A stretch of DNA of 6,587 nucleotides from Dehalococcoidia bacterium (GTDB lineage Bacteria > Chloroflexota > Dehalococcoidia > GIF9 > UBA5629), in contig DTZC01000070.1 of assembly GCA_012961565.1 (NCBI GenBank), positions 1 to 6,587 of the forward strand, given 5' to 3'. A program made the translations under genes and the position numbers. The notes under the pieces are model-generated. The model was not told where the DNA came from. It did no database searches and was given only the letters and a program-made list of their open reading frames with translations. Shown one piece after another: positions 1-4,849 of the stretch (positions are counted from its first letter, which is position 1; the number at the start of each line of letters is the position of its first letter).

Positions 1-358
1 CCTTGATAACCTCGGTTATCGTCCCCAGCTAAAGCAGTGCACTGAATGTGGCTCACCCCTGCGGCCAGAGGCTAACTTCTTCAGCCCCAGTCAGGGTGGC
101 GCTCTCTGCCCAGATTGTGGCTATCATGAGCCTACAGCACGTCCGCTATCACTGAACGCTTTAAAAGTGCTCCGCCTGTGGCAGGACTGCAGTTATACCA
201 CTGCTAAGCGCGTACGGTTAAATCCAGAATTAGCTTCCGAGTTGGAGCAGGTGATGCGGGAATATATAAAATACCTTTTAGAGAGACAACTTAAGTCCAC
301 AGTCTGGCTGGATAGGCTGAAACAGGAGATCTACTCACAGAGAATGAGCTTCTACTAA
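1..358 (+). CDS. recO: DNA repair protein RecO, C-terminal part (5' truncated)
   Basis: The reading frame is open from base 2 to a TAA at 356-358 and gives about 118 residues with no start in the window. RecO works in RecF-pathway recombinational repair, where it helps load RecA onto SSB-coated single-stranded DNA and anneals complementary strands. The visible part matches the C-terminal region of RecO. A CTEC pair and a CPDC pair lie about 22 residues apart, with aromatic, Ser and Gly residues (FFSPSQGG) between them, which is the zinc-binding loop found in many RecO proteins. A helical tail follows, with the LNALKVLRLWQD region and then the YIKYLLERQLKS segment typical of the end of RecO. 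The N-terminal OB fold lies upstream of the window. The gene ends 363 bp before the next assigned start, so it is probably not in that operon. Confidence 0.85.
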   Translation, partial: LDNLGYRPQLKQCTECGSPLRPEANFFSPSQGGALCPDCGYHEPTARPLSLNALKVLRLWQDCSYTTAKRVRLNPELASELEQVMREYIKYLLERQLKSTVWLDRLKQEIYSQRMSFY

Positions 359-371
359 CAGGTCGGAACTT

Positions 372-389
372 GTTTCAAGTATTTGAAAC
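372..389 (+). repeat. Short inverted repeat after recO
   Basis: GTTTCAA (372-378) and TTGAAAC (383-389) are perfect inverted repeats around the 4-base loop GTAT, starting 14 bases after the recO stop. The position suits a weak transcript-end hairpin, but the stem is AT-rich and is not followed by a T run, so a rho-independent terminator is not supported. It could instead be an operator or a processing site, or be chance. Confidence 0.45.
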
Positions 390-474
390 CGTGCTGTGCC
401 ATCCTGAAACCCGAAGTGATTAACATAAAGCGAATTGCCTTCTTTAGTCCAGAGGACCAGCAAGTGCCACCCTC

Positions 475-486
475 GAGGATATCCTC
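475..486. repeat. 12-bp perfect palindrome
   Basis: GAGGATATCCTC reads the same on both strands. It lies about 143 bp upstream of the -35 box of the predicted promoter at 629-658. A dimeric regulator could bind such a site, but I found no second copy in the window, and the distance from the promoter makes a simple repressor role unlikely. Confidence 0.35.
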
Positions 487-628
487 ATACTTCAGCATTT
501 GTACATTCGGCGACGCCAAAGCTATCTCGTAAAATTTGCCACGTCTACTTGTTACCTACAGGGGGTTGCCTGATGTAGTCGCTAAATTCGGCGCTTTGTT
601 CCAAATAATGTTCTTCAAATTGCAAAAG

Positions 629-658
629 TTGACCTCAGAACCCTTGGCTTGCTACAAT
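629..658 (+). promoter_or_regulatory. Predicted sigma70-type promoter for the Fe-S/PLP gene cluster
   Basis: The -35 box TTGACC (629-634) and the -10 box TACAAT (653-658) each match 5 of 6 consensus bases and are 18 bp apart. Transcription would start near 665 and leave a leader of about 57 bases before the ATG at 722. The site lies inside the longer open frame that begins with a TTG at 536, which supports the downstream start. It is the best promoter match I found in the window. Confidence 0.6.
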
Positions 659-712
659 CGTGCCCGAGTTCGAGGCTTGTTCTTCGGTCAACCGGTGGGG
701 GTTGAAGGTGTT

Positions 713-716
713 GGAG
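713..716 (+). promoter_or_regulatory. Ribosome binding site that decides the start at 722
   Basis: GGAG sits 5 bases before the ATG at 722. No comparable purine-rich site precedes the alternative TTG at 536, whose upstream sequence is CTCGTAAAAT. This spacing and the fit to the paralogous downstream protein decide the start. Confidence 0.6.
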
Positions 717-721
717 CAGGC

Positions 722-2191
722 ATGGAGTTCCGCTTCTTTAAAGACGACCTGTGTGACCGCTGCGGGCTTTGCTTGCAGCAATGCCCCGTGCTTCAGTTGC
801 CCTTGGCGGAGGCCCAAAAGGACATCATAGCGCTCATAAGCGGCGAGACAGCCTTTTCTTTAGCCTACCAGTGGTGTACCACCTGCTATACCTGTGACCT
901 CCTCTGTCCACTACAGGCAAACCCCTACGAGCTTATCCTTGAGCGATGGCATGAAGAGCACCAGTCTAAAGGGATTTCCGCCATCGCTAAACTAGTTTTT
1001 CCTAATGTCCCAGCCAATATCTGGGCTTCCACCAGAGCGCTTATGTCAAAAGACGAGCTGGCACTAATATATGCATGGGAAGAAAACTTGAGGCGACGTA
1101 AAAGGGTGATGCTGCTCACCGGTTTCTACACCAACCTCATGCCCTATATTGCCGCGACGTCCTTGCTAGATGAGCTCAAACCCTCCATTGCCGGGTTCGA
1201 GGGGTTCTGGGGCTGCGGCGGCGATATCTATAAGTTAGGTATGCTAGAACACGTTGAGGCTACGGGCAACATGTTGCACCAGAAGTTCGTCGACTTGGGG
1301 GTGGAAAAGCTGTACTGCTTTATGAGCGCTGAAGCCATGATGCTGAGCCAGGTCCTGCCTGAAAGGTTCGGCATAGACTTCAGCTTCTGTAGCCCCGAAC
1401 CGCTGGACTACTGGATACTTGACAGGCTGAAGAGGGGCAAGATAGAGGTCAAGCAACGGCTGGGTAAGGTGGTAACCGTCCACGATAGCTGTCTATCAAA
1501 GTATAGGGGAGGTAAGTTGCAAGAGGTGGTCCGGGAGACCATGGACTATATAGGCTGCCGCATCGTGGAGATGGAGCACAACAGGAAGACCGCGCTGTGC
1601 TGCGGCTGGGCAGCAACTATCCCTACCCTGCACGGCGCTATCAGCGGCAACCCTTTACATACCCTTCTGTACCTGCTGCACAGCCTCTATCTCAGGCTCC
1701 AGGAGGCTGAAGCAACCGGGGCTGAGGTCGTGGTAGTCAACTGCCACGCCTGCTATCTATTCCTTTCCCTGATAAAGGCGTTGACTAATAGCAAGCTGGA
1801 CATTTACCTTTCCTTCGAGCTGGTGCAGCTCGCCGCTGGTGAGATACCACAGCACAGGAACGAGAGACGAGCCTGGGACATAATGGCAGTGGTCTCTAAC
1901 CTCCTGTTCCGCTGGCTCTTCTTCCCTGAAGAACGGAGGGGTTTCGAGGCTCCACCTGTTACAATGGAGCCCGTACCTGCCCTCGCTACTGGTGATGCTG
2001 TTCGTCTGAAGCTACTGGGCAGGCTGTATCACAGCAGAGCGGTGCAAAACCGACTGGTAAGGAGGTTGCTCGGCGCTGTGGTCAAGAGCTCGATTAACGG
2101 CTACCGCAGGCTGCTGAGAAAACGGCAGCATAAAATGCTCAGTGGACTGGTACAATACCAGCCTCAGTCTAGTGCTAGGGAGAAATGGTGA
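722..2191 (+). CDS. Fe-S/CCG-domain protein, HdrD/GlpC-like, with degenerate first CCG domain
   Basis: This 489-residue protein is probably a cytoplasmic or membrane-associated electron-transfer subunit. It begins with a two-cluster ferredoxin domain: C11, C14, C17, C21 and C52, C55, C58, C62, each CxxCxxCxxxCP. Two cysteine-rich (CCG) domains follow, as in heterodisulfide reductase HdrB/HdrD and glycerol-3-phosphate dehydrogenase GlpC. The second is intact: C257, C293-C294-G295 and C341xxC344. The first is eroded: the expected first Cys is Gly134, the CCG is GCGG (164-167), and only C199 of the last CxxC remains. A basic tail of about 110 residues (380-489) with a short hydrophobic stretch (WDIMAVVSNLLFRWLFFP) has no full counterpart in the next gene and could dock the protein to a membrane or partner. 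The start at 722 is chosen because GGAG precedes it, a promoter lies just upstream, and the paralog also begins shortly before its first cluster. A TTG at 536 would add 62 residues. The substrate is unknown. Confidence 0.8.
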   Translation: MEFRFFKDDLCDRCGLCLQQCPVLQLPLAEAQKDIIALISGETAFSLAYQWCTTCYTCDLLCPLQANPYELILERWHEEHQSKGISAIAKLVFPNVPANIWASTRALMSKDELALIYAWEENLRRRKRVMLLTGFYTNLMPYIAATSLLDELKPSIAGFEGFWGCGGDIYKLGMLEHVEATGNMLHQKFVDLGVEKLYCFMSAEAMMLSQVLPERFGIDFSFCSPEPLDYWILDRLKRGKIEVKQRLGKVVTVHDSCLSKYRGGKLQEVVRETMDYIGCRIVEMEHNRKTALCCGWAATIPTLHGAISGNPLHTLLYLLHSLYLRLQEAEATGAEVVVVNCHACYLFLSLIKALTNSKLDIYLSFELVQLAAGEIPQHRNERRAWDIMAVVSNLLFRWLFFPEERRGFEAPPVTMEPVPALATGDAVRLKLLGRLYHSRAVQNRLVRRLLGAVVKSSINGYRRLLRKRQHKMLSGLVQYQPQSSAREKW

Positions 2192-3402
2192 CCGGGGAGA
2201 ATTTCGACATCTTCGCTTCTTTCCGCAAAGACAAATGCACGCTCTGCGGGGAATGCTTCAACCGGTGCCCCGTAATGCAGTTGCCCATCGACGAGGCAGT
2301 AAGGGAGATCAAGAGGCTTATGGCAGGCGAGGAGACTAAACGTGTGTTACAGCACTGCACCAGTTGCTTCATTTGTAACTTCGTCTGCCCCGAGCACTGT
2401 AATCCGACGCAGCTGATATTACAGCGGTGGCACGAAAGATATTCCGCACAGGGACTCCCTTTGAGGGCAGAGTGGTTCATACCCCACTACAAGCCTAACT
2501 TCAGGACGTACGTGTTAGAGCGGTTGCCCGCTGATGAACAGAAGATGCTCAAGGCCTGGTCTGACCTTACATCATGCAAGGAAATAGTCTATCCTGGCTG
2601 CAATTACATCACCAGCCCTTACCTGACTAGAACCAGCTTGCTGGAGGGGCTTGAATTTCGGGGTTCGCTGGATGTCTGCTGCGGCGAAATGTACTACCGA
2701 ATGGGGCTTTTCGAGCAGATTGAACAGGTGGCTAACAGATTAGACAGGTACTTCGGCAAGCTGCAGCTCAAGAAAATGCTCATCCCCTGTACTGCCGGCT
2801 ATAATATGTTCAACAACATCTTGCCCCGGTTCGGCTTCAAGCCAGATTTCGAAATTCAGCACCTTCTTGTCTGGCTCTGGCAACGGATAGAGGAGGGGGG
2901 AGTTCAAATCAAAAACCAGGTGGAATTGAGGGCAACCATCCAGGACTCTTGCTATGGGAAGATGTTCGGCGAGGAGATTCTGGATATCGCTCGGAGGATT
3001 CTGGCCAAGGTAGGCGTTGAGGTGGCAGAGATGGAATACTGCCGCCACAATTCGCTATGCTGTGGCATCGCTGGCGGATTCAGTCCTGGGTCTGGTTACA
3101 GTCCTTTCAGAATCGCCTCCAGTACCATAAGGAGCTTGAGATGCGCCCAAGCGACCAGGGCTAATGCTATCGTGGTTTACTGCGCCGGGTGTCTCCAGAT
3201 GCTCTCCACAGGAAAGATTCTTTACCCCACAAGGATGCCCATCTATCACCTCTTGGAGATACTTCAAATGGCAATCGGTGAAACTCCGCTAAGGCGCCAG
3301 AATCACAGGGGCAAGCTGTTCCTTCTGGGCATGCTCCAGCACCAATCGCCCAAGCTTATTTCCCGGAAGCGATTCCAGGTGCAGACGATAGAACAGGAGT
3401 AG
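2185..3402 (+). CDS. Fe-S/CCG-domain protein, HdrD/GlpC-like, nearly complete
   Basis: This 405-residue paralog of the upstream protein is close to the usual GlpC length of about 400. Cluster motifs are C18, C21, C24, C28 and C58, C61, C64, C68. The first CCG domain has C139, C165-C166-G167 and C202 in CTAG, so only the last Cys of CxxC is missing. The second is complete: C256, C292-C293-G294 and C333xxC336. CCG domains of this family bind a noncubane or [4Fe-4S] cluster and often act on disulfides or pass electrons to quinone or thiol partners. Both paralogs share the RWHE element after cluster two. The gene overlaps its neighbour by 7 bp if it starts at ATG 2185. GTG 2188, inside ATGGTGA, would give a 4-bp overlap and better spacing (5 bases) from AGGGAG at 2177-2182. 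Either way, translational coupling is likely. The 'glycolate oxidase iron-sulfur subunit' label often given to such proteins would be an over-call. Confidence 0.82.
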   Translation: MVTGENFDIFASFRKDKCTLCGECFNRCPVMQLPIDEAVREIKRLMAGEETKRVLQHCTSCFICNFVCPEHCNPTQLILQRWHERYSAQGLPLRAEWFIPHYKPNFRTYVLERLPADEQKMLKAWSDLTSCKEIVYPGCNYITSPYLTRTSLLEGLEFRGSLDVCCGEMYYRMGLFEQIEQVANRLDRYFGKLQLKKMLIPCTAGYNMFNNILPRFGFKPDFEIQHLLVWLWQRIEEGGVQIKNQVELRATIQDSCYGKMFGEEILDIARRILAKVGVEVAEMEYCRHNSLCCGIAGGFSPGSGYSPFRIASSTIRSLRCAQATRANAIVVYCAGCLQMLSTGKILYPTRMPIYHLLEILQMAIGETPLRRQNHRGKLFLLGMLQHQSPKLISRKRFQVQTIEQE

Positions 3403-3427
3403 TAGCTAATACCAGAAGCCAAGAATC

Positions 3428-3434
3428 GGGGGTG
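3428..3434 (+). promoter_or_regulatory. Ribosome binding site supporting the GTG start at 3440
   Basis: GGGGGTG resembles the AGGAGGTG anti-16S consensus and ends 5 bases before GTG 3440. No ATG nearby in frame offers a better start, and the protein from GTG gives a normal N terminus for the family. Confidence 0.55.
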
Positions 3435-3439
3435 CGCCT

Positions 3440-4528
3440 GTGGAATGTGTACTGTTCGATAAATATCCCGGCCTAAAGAAGCACATAGCCTGGGTACCTT
3501 TGGGGAGCTTTCCCACGCCGGTGAGGAGGCTGGCGAAGCTGGGTGAGGAAATCGGATGCCGCAACATCTGGATTAAAGAAGATGACAAGTCATCAGAATA
3601 TTACGGTGGTAATAAGGTGCGCAAGTTGGAGTTCATCCTAGCTGATGCACTACGCAAGAAGAAAAGGACTATCTTGACCTATGGTGGACTAGGTACCAAT
3701 CACGGACTGGCAACTACCATACACGGTAAACGCCTGGGGCTGAAAACACTCCTGTTACTGGTGGACCAGCCGCTGACAGACCACGTCCAGAAAAACCTTC
3801 TTCTATGCCAGCATTTTGGGGCGCAACTGTGCTATGTCCGGAATACCATCGGGGCTGCACTGAATACCATCCGCCATTTCTTGACAAAAACCGCGCTGTA
3901 CTACTTGCCACCAGGTGGCTCTTCTCCGCTGGGAAGTCTCGGCTTCGTTGCCGCTGCTTTAGAACTTAAGAGGCAGATTGACGCCGGGGAGCTCCCGGAA
4001 CCGAAGTACATATTCGTCGCCTTGGGCTCCAAAGGCACAATGGCAGGGCTCCTGGTAGGAAGTCGGCTAGCCGGGTTAGACTCGAAAATAGTCGGTGTCC
4101 GTGTTGCCTACACCTGGCTGGCTAATGAGCGCTCAACGGCGAGGCTAGCTAATAAGATAATTAGCCTACTGACAGGATATGATGAGGCAGTGCCTACGAT
4201 TCGATTCAAAGAAGAGGACGTGTCTGTGCTGCATGACTATTGCGGAAAAGGATATGGCTTTGCCACCAGCGAGGGTAAGGAGGCAATGGAAATCCTCAAT
4301 ACTACAGAGAGCATCAGGCTGGATTTGACCTATACAGCCAAGACCTTCGCCGCAGTCCTCGATTTGATAAAGAGCGGCAAGATACAGGGTGACGCCCCTA
4401 TCCTCTATTGGCACACCTACAATTCCGTGGACTTCACTCGAACCATCAAACAAGAGTGTGACTGCCGCCAGCTACCCAAGAGCTTTCACAGATTTTTTGA
4501 AGCCAACCTGATTCCTTACCTGCAGTGA
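3440..4528 (+). CDS. PLP-dependent enzyme, D-cysteine desulfhydrase/ACC deaminase family
   Basis: This 362-residue fold-type II PLP enzyme starts at GTG 3440, 5 bases after GGGGGTG. The family breaks down D-cysteine (to pyruvate, sulfide and ammonia) or ACC (to 2-oxobutyrate and ammonia). Family features are GGNKVRKLEF with the probable PLP lysine K59, a GGS-P-GS-G segment (159-168), the PLP-phosphate loop GSKGT (196-200), and GYG with Y272. Y298-T299 in YTAK resembles the Tyr-Thr of D-cysteine desulfhydrase rather than the Tyr-Glu of ACC deaminase. Departures are clear: the usual SNH serine is Thr (GTNHG, 85-89), the phosphate loop has Lys at 198 where Gly is usual, and the C-terminal HTGG is HTYN (325-328), followed by an unusual tail of about 34 residues. 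The gene lies 37 bp after the Fe-S pair and is probably co-transcribed with it. The real substrate may be another amino acid. Confidence 0.75.
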   Translation: MECVLFDKYPGLKKHIAWVPLGSFPTPVRRLAKLGEEIGCRNIWIKEDDKSSEYYGGNKVRKLEFILADALRKKKRTILTYGGLGTNHGLATTIHGKRLGLKTLLLLVDQPLTDHVQKNLLLCQHFGAQLCYVRNTIGAALNTIRHFLTKTALYYLPPGGSSPLGSLGFVAAALELKRQIDAGELPEPKYIFVALGSKGTMAGLLVGSRLAGLDSKIVGVRVAYTWLANERSTARLANKIISLLTGYDEAVPTIRFKEEDVSVLHDYCGKGYGFATSEGKEAMEILNTTESIRLDLTYTAKTFAAVLDLIKSGKIQGDAPILYWHTYNSVDFTRTIKQECDCRQLPKSFHRFFEANLIPYLQ

Positions 4529-4686
4529 CTAAGTCAGCATTAGAGCGTCAAGCCCCGGGGGGTTAATTACGACTGAAATCGACCCGAAGGGGCAGTGATA
4601 TTGCAATGGACCACCTGCCCAGACTTCACCCCAGACCCCATTGGTGGGCGGTGATGCTGAACACTCTGCTCACTAGCTTGCTGGAC

Positions 4687-4715
4687 TTTAAGTTTCTGGT
4701 CAGATGTGGTAAAAT
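4687..4715 (+). promoter_or_regulatory. Candidate extended -10 promoter for gyrB
   Basis: TAAAAT (4710-4715) is preceded by TGG (4707-4709), giving the extended -10 form TGnTAnnnT. TTTAAG (4687-4692), 17 bp upstream, is a poor -35, matching only 3 of 6 bases. Transcription would begin near 4722, giving a leader of about 128 bases that starts just before the structured element. Support is moderate at best. Confidence 0.4.
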
Positions 4716-4726
4716 TAAAAAAATGC

Positions 4727-4789
4727 AATCCCTTGTAGGATCGAGTCTCGCAGGCACAAAATATGGGATTCACAGGTAGCCTGCATCCT
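4727..4789 (+). ncRNA. Candidate structured leader (pseudoknot) upstream of gyrB
   Basis: AGGAT (4737-4741) and GCAGGC (4750-4755) pair with the continuous GCCTGCATCCT (4779-4789). This gives 11 base pairs interrupted by an 8-base bulge (4742-4749). GGGATT (4765-4770), inside the 23-base loop, can pair with AATCCC (4727-4732) upstream of the stem, which is a pseudoknot topology. A competing 4-bp hairpin, CAGG-TAG-CCTG (4773-4783), would break the main stem. I recognise no known riboswitch. The role is unknown, and the pairing could be partly chance. Confidence 0.35.
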
Positions 4790-4849
4790 CAGTATGAACT
4801 TTCTCGCAATACCGATGACCCGTTTCAGCCTTAACCTAGATACGTAGTC

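Larger units (their letters stand above)
359..721 (+). other. Intergenic region between recO and the first Fe-S gene
   Basis: This 363-bp stretch has no recognisable gene. It holds a 7-bp AT-rich hairpin just after recO (372-389), a 12-bp perfect palindrome (475-486), a sigma70-like promoter (629-658) and a ribosome binding site (713-716). The recO frame stays open for 57 codons after the recO stop, to a TAA at 530-532. It is then open from a TTG at 536 into the Fe-S gene. The peptides this gives resemble nothing I know, and the promoter lies inside them, so I treat the stretch as non-coding. Confidence 0.6.
4529..4849 (+). other. Intergenic region and gyrB leader
   Basis: This 321-bp stretch lies between the PLP enzyme and gyrB. 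No convincing terminator is present: the G/C run at 4553-4562 makes at best a 3- to 5-bp stem and has no T run after it. Later parts hold a possible extended -10 promoter (4687-4715), a possible pseudoknot (4727-4789) and a 17-codon leader frame (4794-4847). A 57-codon frame at 4606-4779 has no good ribosome binding site and no recognisable product. I see no tRNA. Confidence 0.6.

Noticed and set aside
499..535. TTGTAC ... TAAAAT as a second promoter upstream of the Fe-S genes
   Set aside because: The boxes are 25 bp apart, too far for a sigma70 promoter.
536..721. Longer start (TTG 536) for the first Fe-S/CCG protein
   Set aside because: It has no ribosome binding site, the 62 added residues do not resemble the family, and a good promoter (629-658) lies inside it. 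ATG 722 has GGAG at proper spacing.
4550..4566. G/C-rich run (CCCC then GGGGGG) as a rho-independent terminator
   Set aside because: It can form only a 3- to 5-bp stem, and the following bases are TTAATTAC rather than a T run.
4734..4756. T-arm-like GATCGAGTC, possible tRNA end
   Set aside because: The flanking bases do not form the 5-bp T stem, and no acceptor or anticodon arm can be placed on either strand.
4567..4773. 68-codon - strand frame between the PLP enzyme and gyrB
   Set aside because: It has no recognisable domain, and it lies opposite another unsupported frame. It is likely chance in a stop-poor stretch.
4606..4779. 57-codon + strand frame between the PLP enzyme and gyrB
   Set aside because: Its nearest purine-rich site is about 13 bases or more away, no family is recognisable, and it overlaps both the candidate promoter and the structured leader.
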